Assembly: GCF_042666235.1 (NCBI RefSeq)
Contig: NZ_JBHTFQ010000003.1
Coordinates: forward strand, 248,001-312,000
Length of the DNA: 64,000 bases
Direction: 5' to 3'
Source of the DNA: Halodurantibacterium daqingensis
Lineage (GTDB): Bacteria; Pseudomonadota; Alphaproteobacteria; Rhodobacterales; Rhodobacteraceae
Shown here: one piece after another, positions 45,759-55,596 of the stretch
Layout of the letters: every line of letters starts with the position of its first letter
How positions within the stretch are numbered: position 1 is the first letter of the stretch
Translations under genes and position numbers: made by a program
The notes under the pieces: generated by a model
What the model saw: only the letters and a program-made list of their open reading frames with translations
The model's database searches: none
What the model was told of the DNA's origin: nothing

Positions 45759-47270
45759 TCAGTTGCCGAGTTTCCGCGCCACGAGATCATTTACAAGGGC
45801 AGGGTTGGCCTTTCCGCCCGTCGCCTTGAGCACCTGACCCACGAACCAGCCCGCCAGCTTGGGATTGGCCTTGGCCTTTTCAACCTGTGCCGGATTCGCG
45901 GCGATGATCTCATCCACGGCGGCCTCGATGGCGCCGGTATCGGTAACCTGTTTCATGCCGCGCGATTCGACGATTTCGGCCGGGTCGCCGCCCTCGGACC
46001 ACAGGATCTCGAACAGGTCCTTGGCGATCTTGCCCGAGATGTCGCCCTTGGCCATCAGGTCCAGCACCCCGCCAAGCTGTGCCGCCGATACGGGGCTTTC
46101 CGCCACCGTCAGCCCCTGCTTGTTCAGTCGGCCGAACAGTTCGTTGATGACCCAGTTCGCGGCCTGCTTGCCGTCGCGCCCCGTCGCGACCTCTTCAAAG
46201 AAGGCCGCATTCTCGGCCTCGGCGGTGAGGACGCCCGCGTCATATTCCGTCATGCCGTAGTTCAGCACGAACCGTGCCTTCTTCTCATCCGGCAGTTCGG
46301 GCAAGGACGCCGCAATGTCATCGACCCAGGCCTGTTCCAGTTCCAGCGGCAGCAGGTCGGGATCGGGGAAGTAGCGGTAATCATGCGCCTCTTCCTTCGA
46401 TCGCATCGAGCGGGTTTCGCCCTTGTCCGGGTCGTAGAGCCGGGTTTCCTGCACCACCGTGCCCCCATCCTCGAGGATCGCGATCTGGCGGCGCGCTTCG
46501 TATTCAATGGCGGCCTGGATGAAGCGCATCGAGTTCATGTTCTTGATCTCGCAGCGCGTGCCCAGGTAGCCGAAATCGCCCGTTTCGATGAATTTCTCAT
46601 AGGCGCCACGACGGCAGACGGACACGTTCACATCGGCGCGCAGGTTGCCGTTCTGCATGTTGCCGTCGCAGGTGCCAAGATAGCGCAGGATCTGGCGCAG
46701 CTTCACGACATAGGCCGCTGCCTCTTCGGGGCCGCGAATGTCGGGGCGGCTCACGATCTCCATCAGGGCGACGCCGGTACGGTTCAGGTCCACGAAGGAC
46801 ATGTTCGGGTCCATGTCGTGGATCGACTTGCCTGCGTCCTGTTCAAGGTGGATGCGTTCGATGCGCACGCGCCGCGCGATACCGGGTGCCATGTCCACAA
46901 GGATCTCACCCTCACCCACGATGGGATGGTAAAGCTGGCTGATCTGATAGCCCTGCGGAAGGTCGGGATAGAAGTAGTTCTTGCGGTCGAAGGCCGAGAA
47001 CAGGTTGATCTTGGCCTTCAGCGCCAGCCCCGTCCGCACTGCCTGTGCCACGCAGAAGTCGTTGATGACCGGCAGCATCCCCGGCATTGCCGCATCCACG
47101 AACGAGACGTTCGAATTCGGCTCGGCGCCAAAGGTGGTCGAGGCGCCCGAGAACAGTTTGGCGTTCGACGCCACCTGGGCATGCACCTCCATGCCGATCA
47201 CAAGCTCCCAATCGTCTTTCGCACCGGCGATCACCTTGGGTTCGGGGGCTTTGTAGGCGAGGTCAAGCAT
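45759..47270 (-). CDS. gatB: Asp/Glu-tRNA(Asn/Gln) amidotransferase subunit B
   Basis: Part of GatCAB, which converts misacylated Glu-tRNA(Gln) or Asp-tRNA(Asn). 503 residues with the family signature IGMEVHAQV, DLPQGYQISQLYHPI, LEQDAGKSIHD, DLNRTGVALMEIVS and the C-terminal YqeY-like tRNA-binding domain. gatA and gatC are not in the window. Confidence 0.97.
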   Translation of the reverse strand: MLDLAYKAPEPKVIAGAKDDWELVIGMEVHAQVASNAKLFSGASTTFGAEPNSNVSFVDAAMPGMLPVINDFCVAQAVRTGLALKAKINLFSAFDRKNYFYPDLPQGYQISQLYHPIVGEGEILVDMAPGIARRVRIERIHLEQDAGKSIHDMDPNMSFVDLNRTGVALMEIVSRPDIRGPEEAAAYVVKLRQILRYLGTCDGNMQNGNLRADVNVSVCRRGAYEKFIETGDFGYLGTRCEIKNMNSMRFIQAAIEYEARRQIAILEDGGTVVQETRLYDPDKGETRSMRSKEEAHDYRYFPDPDLLPLELEQAWVDDIAASLPELPDEKKARFVLNYGMTEYDAGVLTAEAENAAFFEEVATGRDGKQAANWVINELFGRLNKQGLTVAESPVSAAQLGGVLDLMAKGDISGKIAKDLFEILWSEGGDPAEIVESRGMKQVTDTGAIEAAVDEIIAANPAQVEKAKANPKLAGWFVGQVLKATGGKANPALVNDLVARKLGN

Positions 47271-47474
47271 GGGTCATCCTTTCGGGCTTGGCGCTTTTCT
47301 AGGGCAGGGGCCGGAAGGGGGCAAGAGGCGCCTTTGTGCGATATTCCGCGCAGGGGCGCGCAGGATTCCGCTCAGGCGCCATGTGCTGCCGGAAAGGATG
47401 GTTGATGAACCGCTGCTTTGCCTGCATCGTCCGCACGCCGCAGCAAGGATTGGCGGTGCAGCTTGTCAGGTCCG

Positions 47475-48083
47475 ATGCTTTATTCCAGCGCCCTTCGCCG
47501 TGCCGTTCTGGCCATCGTCATTGCCCTGCCGGCAGCCTGTGCTGCAACGCCCGAGCAATCCGCCCCCGCCGAACTGCCGGTGACCCGCTGGGATCATCGC
47601 CCCGAAGCTGCCGACTGGACACGCGCAGCGCTGTCCGCGGTGGAAACCCATGGCGCGGCGCTGCCGGCCACCTTGCCGGCCGATATCGAAACCTTCTGCC
47701 CTGGCTACGCAACCGCGAGCGAGGACGATCGTGCCGCCTTCTGGGTTGGCCTCATGTCGGCGCTTGCCCGTTATGAAAGCACCTGGCGCCCCGAGGCCGC
47801 AGGGGCAGGCGGGCGCTACCGGGGCCTTCTGCAGATCTCACCGCAAACCGCGCGCAACTACGGTTGTGCGGCGACGGATCGCGGCCTTTATGATGGTGCG
47901 GCCAATCTCTCTTGCGCGATCCGGATCGCATCACGTCAGGTGGCGCGGACCGGAGTCGTCGCAGGGAAGCCGGGCGCCTGGGGCGGTATTGCCGCCGACT
48001 GGATGCCGATGCGTGATGCCTCGAAACGTGCCGAGATCGCACGCTGGACGGCCAGTCAGCAGTATTGTCAGCGCAAGGCCTGA
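47475..48083 (+). CDS. Lytic transglycosylase (SLT-type) lipoprotein
   Basis: 202 residues. A signal peptide ends in the lipobox LPAACAA (Cys near residue 22); the SLT-like domain has the catalytic Glu in ARYESTWRPEA and the GLLQISPQTARNYGC segment. Expected to cut the glycan backbone of peptidoglycan in the periplasm. The ATG at 47475 lies after GTCAGG and gives the lipoprotein signal. Confidence 0.87.
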   Translation: MLYSSALRRAVLAIVIALPAACAATPEQSAPAELPVTRWDHRPEAADWTRAALSAVETHGAALPATLPADIETFCPGYATASEDDRAAFWVGLMSALARYESTWRPEAAGAGGRYRGLLQISPQTARNYGCAATDRGLYDGAANLSCAIRIASRQVARTGVVAGKPGAWGGIAADWMPMRDASKRAEIARWTASQQYCQRKA

Positions 48084-48199
48084 CGCGAGGAGGATCCGCT
48101 GCCTGCGGCCAGGGCGTCACTGCCCTGGTGCTGCGACTGACGCAGCCAGTTCCGGAACGTCGTGACGGCAATTGCGGCGATGATCAGACGGATCAGCAT
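48068..48199 (-). CDS. Putative 43-residue membrane peptide
   Basis: A short frame: ATG at 48199, stop at 48068-48070, with AGGA seven bases upstream of the start. The peptide begins MLIRLIIAAIAVTTFRNWL, a single hydrophobic helix after one Arg, then a polar Ser/Gln-rich tail. It overlaps the end of the transglycosylase gene by 16 bases and lies upstream of no obvious partner. Its reality is uncertain. Confidence 0.4.
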   Translation of the reverse strand: MLIRLIIAAIAVTTFRNWLRQSQHQGSDALAAGSGSSSRQALR

Positions 48200-48277
48200 G
48201 AGAATATCCTTTCATAGGGGATGAGGGGCGTTCCCTGACAACCCCCCGGCGGGACAACTGTTCCCCGCATGATCCGG

Positions 48278-49171
48278 TCAGATCGCACCGTTGCTGCGCA
48301 GGATTGCAGGCCGGCGCAGCCAGTCGGGGGTTCCGGTCATCTGCAACAGTGACACTGCCGGCGCATGGGCGCCCCCAAGGGCGAGGGTCTCGGCGCGCAG
48401 AAGGGCAATCGCCTCCTGGCTGTTGTCGGGAAGGCGTTCGGCCGGGATGGCAGCGCCCATGCTGATGGCGAAGGGTTGCCGGTGCTTGTTCAGCGTTTCA
48501 TGGAACAGGGTGATGTCGCGCAGCGTCGGGTGGATCAGGTCGAACAGATAGAACAGCGACGAATTGCGCGCCCGGATGTTCACCGGGACAACCGGCAGCG
48601 AAAACTTGCGCGCAATCATCGCCGCCGAGGCCATCCACGGCCGTTCGTGCAGACGCAGGCCGCGCCGCTTGGCCAGCCGCCCCGACGGGAAGATCACCCC
48701 AAGCCGCCCCGCCGCAACGGCGCGACGCGTGAAATCCATCGTTTCGCGGGTTCTGGCATGGCTGCGCTTTTCCATGCGCCATTCCACGGGGGCGATCAGA
48801 TCCTCCATCTGTGGCAGGACGCGAAGGATATCGCGGTTGGCATAGAAGAACAGATCGGGCCGCAGCGGCGCGATCAGCGAATGCAGGATGATGCCATCGG
48901 CGATGCCGGTGGGATGATTGCAAACCACCAGTGCCGGCCCGGTCTTGGGCAGGTTTTCAAGCCCCGTCGCCTCGACGTGATGTGCGATGAGCCCGGCCAT
49001 ATGGCCCATGATGCGCGGTGTCGGCCAGTCGCGGATCTCGGTCGCAATGCCGACGGTCCTTTCGTAGCCCAGCATCGAGGAAAGAACCCCCAGTGCAAGC
49101 CTGTGATGCGGCCGGCCTGTGAAAAGCCAGGGGGCCCGTTCGGCAATCAGGGGATCGAGTCGGTCGCGCAT
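48278..49171 (-). CDS. Lysophospholipid acyltransferase family protein (PlsC-like)
   Basis: 297 residues with the acyltransferase motif NHPTGIADG (H-x5-D form), IFPSGRLAKRRG and VPVNIRARNSSLFYL. The H-x5-D variant occurs in the hemolysin/OlsA-like branch. Probably acylates a lyso-lipid at the inner membrane face; substrate not determinable. It stands alone between a possible peptide gene and pepN. Confidence 0.85.
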   Translation of the reverse strand: MRDRLDPLIAERAPWLFTGRPHHRLALGVLSSMLGYERTVGIATEIRDWPTPRIMGHMAGLIAHHVEATGLENLPKTGPALVVCNHPTGIADGIILHSLIAPLRPDLFFYANRDILRVLPQMEDLIAPVEWRMEKRSHARTRETMDFTRRAVAAGRLGVIFPSGRLAKRRGLRLHERPWMASAAMIARKFSLPVVPVNIRARNSSLFYLFDLIHPTLRDITLFHETLNKHRQPFAISMGAAIPAERLPDNSQEAIALLRAETLALGGAHAPAVSLLQMTGTPDWLRRPAILRSNGAI

Positions 49172-49260
49172 GATGATGGCGGTCTTCTTGTCTCGGCTTC
49201 ATCACAAGATTATGTCGTGCCGCTGCGGCGTCGATAGCGCCTGATGGCCCCGGGCGGAAA

Positions 49261-51822
49261 TCAGCCGAGCATGCGTCCGACCATTTCCCCCAGATCACGG
49301 CTGAGCGTGGGTGCCGATCGCATCCGCTCCAGCTCGGCCCGGATCAGCGCCTGCCGGCCGGGATCATAGCGCTGCCAGGTCTCAAAGGCGGTGGACATGC
49401 GCGCGGCCGTCTGCGGGTTGAGCGGATCCAGCCGGATCAGCCAGTCGGCGACAAAGCGATAGCCTGCCCCCGAGGCGTGGTGGAAGCCTGCGGCATTGGC
49501 GGAAAGCCCGCCGATCACGGCCCGGAACCGGTTGGGATTCTTCCAGTCGAAATCCGGGTGCGCGGCCAGCCCCGCGGCGGTTTCGGCGGCGGCATCGGGC
49601 GCGGCGAACATGACCTGAAGGCCGAACCACTTGTCCAGAACCAACCGATCGCCACGCCACTGGTCGTAGAAGGCGGCAAGTTCATCTGCGCCGGCCCCGA
49701 TTTCCAGCAGGGCCGACAGCGCGCCCAGTTGTTCGGTCATGTTGTCCGCTGTTGCGAACTGCCGCGAGGCCCGCGCGCCCTGATCGAGATGCGTGAGCCC
49801 GGCAAGCGCCGCATTGCGCAGGGCGCGCCTGCCTGCCTGATCCGCTGCCGGATCATAGGCGCCGGTGCTGGCCATGGCATCGTGGATCCGGTGCAGATCC
49901 TCGGCAAGGTGCTCTGCCCGCAGATGTGTCAGCTTCCTGCGCATGTCGTGGATACGTGCAGGATCGGGCACCTCGCCGGCCTCGTGCAGGGCCTGGGCAA
50001 GATCGTCCTCGGAAGGCAGACGCAGCGCAAGCGCAATGAACGCCGGATCAAGAGCCGGATCCCGCAGCAGGCTTCCGAGTCCCTCGAGGAACGCCGTGGA
50101 TGGCGCCTCGTCGCGGGCGATCATCGCAAGAAGCACGTCGCGGGCAAGGCTTCGCCCCGCCTCCCAGCGGTTGAACGGGTCGGTGTCATGCGCCAGAAGC
50201 ACGGCGCGTTCGGCACTGGTCTGATCGCGTTGCAGGATCACCGGGGCCGAGAATCCGCGCAGGATCGAAGGGACCGGACGTTGCGGCAGTCCTTCGAAGC
50301 GGAACTCCTGCACCGGTTCGGAAAGCTCCAGCACCACCGTCGGCTGCAGTTCCCGGCCGTCCTGGCCCAGAAGGCCGACGGCCACCGGAATCACCAGCGG
50401 TTCCTTCAGCGGCTGGCCGGGCGTGGCCGGAACGCTCTGGTGCAGGCGCAGGACATAGGTGCCGTCGGCCCAGCTGTCCTCGACCATCACGCGCGGCGTG
50501 CCTGCCTGGCTGTACCAGCGCTTGAATTGTGACAGGTCACGATGGGTCGTGTCCTCGAACACCCGGATCCAGTCCTCGATCGTGCAGGCCTGGCCATCGT
50601 GACGCTCGAAATAAAGGCGCAGCGCTGCCCGATAGGCGTCATCACCCACCAGCCGCCGCAGCATCCCGATCAGTTCGGCGCCCTTCTCATACACTGTCGC
50701 GGTGTAGAAATTGTTGATCTCTACATAGGTTTCCGGGCGCACGTTATGGGCCAGCGGGCCGTTGTCCTCGCGGAACTGGCGGGCACGGAGGGTCAGCACA
50801 TCCTCGATCCGCTTGACGGCATGGCTGCGCATGTCGCCGGTGAACTGCTGGTCACGGTAAACGGTCAGCCCTTCCTTGAGGCAGAGCTGGAACCAGTCGC
50901 GGCAGGTGATGCGGTTGCCGGTCCAGTTGTGGAAGTATTCATGCGCGATGATGCGCTCGATGTTCTCGTAATCCTGATCGGTCGCGGTTTCGGGGCTCGC
51001 AAGCACATAGCGCGAGTTGAAGATGTTCAGCCCCTTGTTCTCCATCGCGCCCATGTTGAAATCGTCCACGGCGACGATGTTGAACACATCAAGATCGTAT
51101 TCCCGCCCGTAGACCTCTTCGTCCCAGCGCATCGAGCGGATCAGCGCGTCCATCGCATAGGCGCATTTGTTCTCATCGCCCGGCCGCACCCAGATATTCA
51201 GCGCAACCTCGGTGCCCGAGACAGTGGTGAAGCGGTTGGACTGGGCAACCAGATCGCCAGCGACCAGCGCGAACAGATACGCGGGTTTGGGCCAAGGGTC
51301 ATGCCACTCCGCCCAGCCTGCGCCCTGGGCTGTCGGATTTCCGTTCGACAAAAGCACGGGCAGCTCCGATTCGATCCGGACGCGGAACGTGGCCATGACA
51401 TCGGGACGGTCGGGATAGAAGGTGATCTTGCGGAAGCCCTCCGCCTCGCACTGGGTGCAATACATGCCCCGCGACATGTACAGCCCTTCAAGCGCGGTGT
51501 TTCCTTCGGGCGCAATCTCCACTTCGGCTTCCCACAGAAACTGCCCTTCCGGCAATTCGGTCGCCGGGATCCGCAGCCCTTCGGGGCCGGGGGTCACACT
51601 GCGGGCTTCTCCATTGATCCGGGCAGACAGCAGCTTCAGATTCTCGCCGTCCAGCCAGAGGTCGTGATGCCCCGGTGCCGCCGGATTGGCGCGAAAGCTG
51701 ATCCGCGACTGAACGCGGGTTGCGGCCGGATCCAGACGGAAGATGAGCGAAACCTCGTCCACAAGCCAGGCAGGCGGCGCGTAATCAGCCAGTCGGATGA
51801 CCTGCGGTGCGGCGTCTTTCAT
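49261..51822 (-). CDS. pepN: Aminopeptidase N (M1 family)
   Basis: 853-residue zinc aminopeptidase. GAMENKGLNIF (substrate exopeptidase motif), the zinc motif HEYFHNWTG with the third ligand in LKEGLTVYRDQQF, the M1 N-terminal domain and a C-terminal DUF3458-like repeat domain are all present at expected length. Confidence 0.97.
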   Translation of the reverse strand: MKDAAPQVIRLADYAPPAWLVDEVSLIFRLDPAATRVQSRISFRANPAAPGHHDLWLDGENLKLLSARINGEARSVTPGPEGLRIPATELPEGQFLWEAEVEIAPEGNTALEGLYMSRGMYCTQCEAEGFRKITFYPDRPDVMATFRVRIESELPVLLSNGNPTAQGAGWAEWHDPWPKPAYLFALVAGDLVAQSNRFTTVSGTEVALNIWVRPGDENKCAYAMDALIRSMRWDEEVYGREYDLDVFNIVAVDDFNMGAMENKGLNIFNSRYVLASPETATDQDYENIERIIAHEYFHNWTGNRITCRDWFQLCLKEGLTVYRDQQFTGDMRSHAVKRIEDVLTLRARQFREDNGPLAHNVRPETYVEINNFYTATVYEKGAELIGMLRRLVGDDAYRAALRLYFERHDGQACTIEDWIRVFEDTTHRDLSQFKRWYSQAGTPRVMVEDSWADGTYVLRLHQSVPATPGQPLKEPLVIPVAVGLLGQDGRELQPTVVLELSEPVQEFRFEGLPQRPVPSILRGFSAPVILQRDQTSAERAVLLAHDTDPFNRWEAGRSLARDVLLAMIARDEAPSTAFLEGLGSLLRDPALDPAFIALALRLPSEDDLAQALHEAGEVPDPARIHDMRRKLTHLRAEHLAEDLHRIHDAMASTGAYDPAADQAGRRALRNAALAGLTHLDQGARASRQFATADNMTEQLGALSALLEIGAGADELAAFYDQWRGDRLVLDKWFGLQVMFAAPDAAAETAAGLAAHPDFDWKNPNRFRAVIGGLSANAAGFHHASGAGYRFVADWLIRLDPLNPQTAARMSTAFETWQRYDPGRQALIRAELERMRSAPTLSRDLGEMVGRMLG

Positions 51823-51973
51823 CGATACCTCCGGATTGCGGGCGAAAAAAAGGGCAGGCGACGGGAACAGACGGGATGCCGGAACCGCCGCGCCGTCCTG
51901 ACGTTATGTCCGTGACGAACGTTCTGCAACCCGCGCACGCCTTCCCGTGCCGAACCTCAGGAAGGAGGCTCTC

Positions 51974-52390
51974 ATGTCCGCATCCGAAACCAACCTGGCC
52001 AAGCAGCGCAGGCGCCACTGGGCACCGCTGCTGGGCATGGGCGTGATCGTGGTGATCTTTGTCGTGCTCATGCTTGTGTACTGGCCCGCCGAAGAGGCGA
52101 TCGAATCCGAAGGGCCGCAGGGCGCCGCCGTGCAGATCGACGGCCGCACGGGCGAGCCCAGCACCACCGGCGACGAGGCCTTCTCCACCACGCCCGAGGT
52201 CGTGGGCGATGGTGTGGCCCCGCCGCCGCCTGCCGATGCGGCGCCGCCCGTGGTCGATCCGGCGCTGGATCCGCTGGTCGACGATCCGGTCGCACCCGGC
52301 CAGCCCGAGGGCACGCCCCAATCGCCCCCGGCAAGCGGCACCGCGCCCGGTGGCGCCGTTGACAACACCGCGCCGCCGGCCAACCAGTAA
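51974..52390 (+). CDS. Proline-rich single-pass membrane protein, hypothetical
   Basis: 138 residues: a short basic N-terminus (AKQRRRHWAP), one helix (about residues 19-38) and a long acidic, Pro/Ala/Gly-rich tail without cysteines, probably disordered and periplasmic. I do not recognise a family. A strong AAGGAGG site precedes the ATG at 51974. It is divergent from pepN. Confidence 0.75.
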   Translation: MSASETNLAKQRRRHWAPLLGMGVIVVIFVVLMLVYWPAEEAIESEGPQGAAVQIDGRTGEPSTTGDEAFSTTPEVVGDGVAPPPPADAAPPVVDPALDPLVDDPVAPGQPEGTPQSPPASGTAPGGAVDNTAPPANQ

Positions 52391-52453
52391 GCGGCACGCC
52401 GTTCCTCTCCCGTCCCAGATTGCAGCCGGGGCGGGACCTGCTATCTAGCCGGC

Positions 52454-53872
52454 ATGTCCCGGCCTCCGATCATCTTCTGGTTCAAGCGCGATCTGCGGGT
52501 TGCCGACAATCCCGCACTAGCGCTTGCCGCCGCGCAGGGGCCTGTCCTGCCGCTGTTCATCGTTGAACCCGCGCTATGGCGCGAAGCGGATCGATCCGCC
52601 CGCCAATGGACGTTCCTGGCTGAATCGCTGTCCGATCTGCGCGACGCGCTGGCTGCGCTGGGACAACCGCTGATCGTGCGCCTGGGCGAGGCCGTCGCCG
52701 TGCTGGAAACCCTGCGGCGCGCTCATGGTGTAGTGCAGATCGTCTCGCAGCAGGAAACCGGCGCGCTCTGGACCTTTGCGCGCGACCGGGCGGTTGCGGC
52801 CTGGGCGGCGGGGCAGGGGGTTGCATGGAATGAGTTGCCGCAGGGCGGCGTGGTGCGGGGGCTGCGGGACGAGGCCGGCTGGTCTGCACGGCGGCGGCGG
52901 TTCCTGGCCGGTCCCCCGGCCGAACCACCGGCGCTGGAGGCCGTGTCGGGGGTCGAGCCCGGCCCCATTCCGACAGCCCGCATCCTGCGTCTGCCCGAAG
53001 ACCCCTGCCCGCATCGACAGCGGGGCGGCCGGCAAGAGGCCCTGATGCTTCTGCACAGCCACACCGCACGCCTGCATGGCGGGACCGAGACGCTTGCGGG
53101 CGAGCGCCGTGGTCTCCGTCTGTCCGCACACCTGGGCTGTGGTGCTGTCTCCGTGCGCGAGGTTCTGGCGCATCTGGCCGGCTCGGGGATTGATATGGCC
53201 AGCCTGCGCCGGCTGGATTCGCGGTTGCTCCAGCGTGACCGGGCACTGCAACTGCTGGAGCGGCATCCCGCGCTGGAGCGGCAAGCGCTTGCGGCCCATG
53301 CCGTTACCGCGCCATCGGCGGATCGCGGCCTTCTGGAGGCCTTCGAGCGGGGCGAGACGGGCCTTCCCTTCGTCGATGCCTGCCTGCGCTATCTTGCGGC
53401 AAGCGGCTGGATCTCGGCGCCGCTGCGGGGAATGCTCGTCTCGGTCGGATGCCACCTGCTGGGTCTTGACTGGCGCAGTGCCGGTCTGGTTCTGGCCCGG
53501 CGCCTGACCGACTACGAGGCGGCGGTGCACTGGATGCAGGTGCAGCACGCGGCGGGCGTCGGGCAAGAGGGACGGGCAAGGATTGTTGATCCGCTTGCGC
53601 GGGGCCGCGCGGTTGATCCGACCGGCGCGTTCATCCGCCGCTGGGTGCCCGAACTGGGCCTTGTGCCGACCGCGCATCTTCACGCCCCCTGGACATGGTC
53701 CGAGGCGCAGCGCGTTCTGGGGCGACGTTATCCGGAACCGGTGGTCGATCCTGCCCGGGCGGCACGCGACGCCCGCCGCAGCCTTCCGGCTGCGTCCGGC
53801 GCGCCGCGCTCGACTCGCATCCGGCGGCGCAGCGCCGGCACGCCCGATAACCAGTTGCGGTTCGATTTCTGA
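52454..53872 (+). CDS. Divergent photolyase/cryptochrome-family protein
   Basis: 472 residues with the N-terminal photolyase domain (IIFWFKRDLRVADNPAL) and a C-terminal FAD-binding-like domain (TGLPFVDACLRYLAASGW, LDWRSAG, DYEAAVHWMQVQHAAG, FIRRWVPELG). Several usual FAD-domain residues differ: the NFRMR segment is SAPLR and the WR(D/E) element reads QRD. It may be a degenerate photolyase or a cryptochrome-like variant. It ends FDF-rich (LRFDF). GAT gene follows. Confidence 0.82.
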   Translation: MSRPPIIFWFKRDLRVADNPALALAAAQGPVLPLFIVEPALWREADRSARQWTFLAESLSDLRDALAALGQPLIVRLGEAVAVLETLRRAHGVVQIVSQQETGALWTFARDRAVAAWAAGQGVAWNELPQGGVVRGLRDEAGWSARRRRFLAGPPAEPPALEAVSGVEPGPIPTARILRLPEDPCPHRQRGGRQEALMLLHSHTARLHGGTETLAGERRGLRLSAHLGCGAVSVREVLAHLAGSGIDMASLRRLDSRLLQRDRALQLLERHPALERQALAAHAVTAPSADRGLLEAFERGETGLPFVDACLRYLAASGWISAPLRGMLVSVGCHLLGLDWRSAGLVLARRLTDYEAAVHWMQVQHAAGVGQEGRARIVDPLARGRAVDPTGAFIRRWVPELGLVPTAHLHAPWTWSEAQRVLGRRYPEPVVDPARAARDARRSLPAASGAPRSTRIRRRSAGTPDNQLRFDF

Positions 53873-53999
53873 CAGGTTCCCCGCCTGGGCATGCCTGAAA
53901 ATCGGGCAATTGCCGCAGCTTTGAAGGATTGTGTTGCCGCGCCCTCTCGACGTTGCTGGGGTCCATACCTATTCTGCGGTCACAACCCAGGGGAATGTC

Positions 54000-54776
54000 A
54001 TGAGCCGCCCGATCGTAGGCATCATATCGAACAGCTATCTGATCAATGAAGAGTATCCCGCACATGCGGGTGGCACGATGAACACGCAAGCGGTGGCCGA
54101 TGTCGCGGGATGCATGCCGCTGCTGGTCCCTGCCGACCCACGCTTTCTTTCCGTCAACGAGCTTCTGGCGACCTGTGACGGCTTCCTGCTCACAGGGGGA
54201 CGCCCGAATGTGCACCCCGAGGAATATGGTGAATCCCCCACTGCGGCCCACGGCGCCTTTGACCGGGCCCGCGATGCGATCACCCTGCCGCTGATCCGGG
54301 CCTGCGTGGACCGCGGGCAGCCCTTCCTCGGGATCTGCCGCGGCTTTCAGGAAGTGAACGTGGCGATGGGCGGGACGTTGCATCCCGAAATCCGCGATCT
54401 GCCGGGGCGCATGAACCACCGAATGCCCCCCGATGGCACGCTCGAGGAGAAGTTCGCCCTGCGGCATCCGGTTCGGTTCACGCGCGGCGGCGTCTTTCAT
54501 CGCCTTTTCGGCGCCGAAGAGGTGATGACCAACACGCTTCACGGGCAGGGCATCAAGACGCCCGGCTGCCGCGTGCAGATCGAGGGTCATGCCCCGGATG
54601 GCACCCCCGAGGCCATCCATATCGCCGAGGCCCCCGGCTTCACGCTTTCGGTGCAATGGCACCCCGAATGGAACGCGATGAACGATCCGGTGTCGCGCCC
54701 GCTGTTCGCGGCCTTCGGCGAGGCTGTCGCCGCCTTCGCCCGCAAGCGCCGCCTCCCCGGCCGGCTTTCCGCCTGA
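54000..54776 (+). CDS. Glutamine amidotransferase class I, gamma-glutamyl-GABA hydrolase type
   Basis: 258 residues. The nucleophile lies in PFLGICRGFQEVNVAMGG and the catalytic His-Glu in QWHPEWNA; DGFLLTGGRPNVHPEEYGE is typical of PuuD-like enzymes, which hydrolyse gamma-glutamyl-gamma-aminobutyrate. GGGGAA precedes the ATG at 54000. The longer frame upstream adds residues without homology. Confidence 0.88.
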   Translation: MSRPIVGIISNSYLINEEYPAHAGGTMNTQAVADVAGCMPLLVPADPRFLSVNELLATCDGFLLTGGRPNVHPEEYGESPTAAHGAFDRARDAITLPLIRACVDRGQPFLGICRGFQEVNVAMGGTLHPEIRDLPGRMNHRMPPDGTLEEKFALRHPVRFTRGGVFHRLFGAEEVMTNTLHGQGIKTPGCRVQIEGHAPDGTPEAIHIAEAPGFTLSVQWHPEWNAMNDPVSRPLFAAFGEAVAAFARKRRLPGRLSA

Positions 54777-55596
54777 GGTTTCTGCCGTGGCGTGTTGGCG
54801 GTCGCGACCGTTCCGGCGAGGGGAGTGCGCGCTCCCGCACGCCAGCACGCAAGGTCCGCGCCGGGTTCACTTCCCGCGCCCGCCATGCTGCGGTTCTCGC
54901 GTTCTTGTCACGCGCGGCTGCGGACAAGGTTCCATCCCGCTGCGGTAGGAATTGATGCGGAACTGGGCGCCGCCGAACAGGACGGTGGATCGCTTGTAAC
55001 CGCCCGCGCGCCTGAACGGCGTCGGACGAGGCATGAACCGCCCGTCCCGGCAGGCCTGAACGCGGCGCGATAGAGGGCCGGATCGTGCTGGTCGCAGCCA
55101 CTGGTTGCCAATGGCCGGATACGCTGCGGGATCGCGATGGAGGGGCGGCCCGCGGGCCGCAACCGGATCCGCGCACCACACGACCGATTACCGGCATGTG
55201 CTGGTCGACCGCCTTGTCTGACAGGATTATGATCTGGCGCCGGACGATCCGCGGCTCTTCCGCTTCATCGAATTCTGCCAGGATCCGATCGGGGGGCCGC
55301 TTCGCAGGGTGCACTTCAGCCATCGCAGGATGATCGGCCCGGGCGAATGGCAACCGCGCGCCCGCCCTGCCGCCAGACGGCCCTGAACCGGTTCCACTTC
55401 CGCATCAAGACCAGAGCGGACCCGGCACATGCTTTGGGACCAGCCATAATTCACCCGATCTGGCGCTTCTGCCCTCGCTGTGCGCTGCGGATCCCGTTGA
55501 CATTGGCAGAACGCCTCCCGACGTTCGCGGAGGCGGATGGACAGGCTGGCTCGGAGCCGTGTTCCGCAACCATCCGGTCGGTGCCCATTCCGCCGA
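54777..55596. other. 820-bp gap with decayed coding sequence
   Basis: The only recognisable content is the usg-like remnant at 55171-55386. Other open frames here, for example a minus-strand stretch around 54890-55030, match nothing I know and have no good start. The gap is the longest in the window without an intact gene. Confidence 0.6.
55171..55386 (+). pseudogene. Decayed usg-like gene
   Basis: The frame from 55171 reads ...TDYRHVLVDRLV, a TGA stop at 55219-55221, then QDYDLAPDDPRLFRFIEF, C, QDPIGGPLRRVHFSHRRM, IGPGEW and a stop at 55384. Usg-family proteins have a matching block (VWQDYDLAP..F..FL.FW...L.GPL.SV..AH..LI.P.E), so one Trp is now a stop and another a Cys. No start region is preserved. 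The family's function is unknown; it was named from a site near trpF/trpB in Caulobacter. Confidence 0.65.

Noticed and set aside
54867..55181. A 104-residue minus-strand frame in the 820-bp gap
   Set aside because: No recognisable family and no good start; it overlaps the upstream side of the usg-like remnant.
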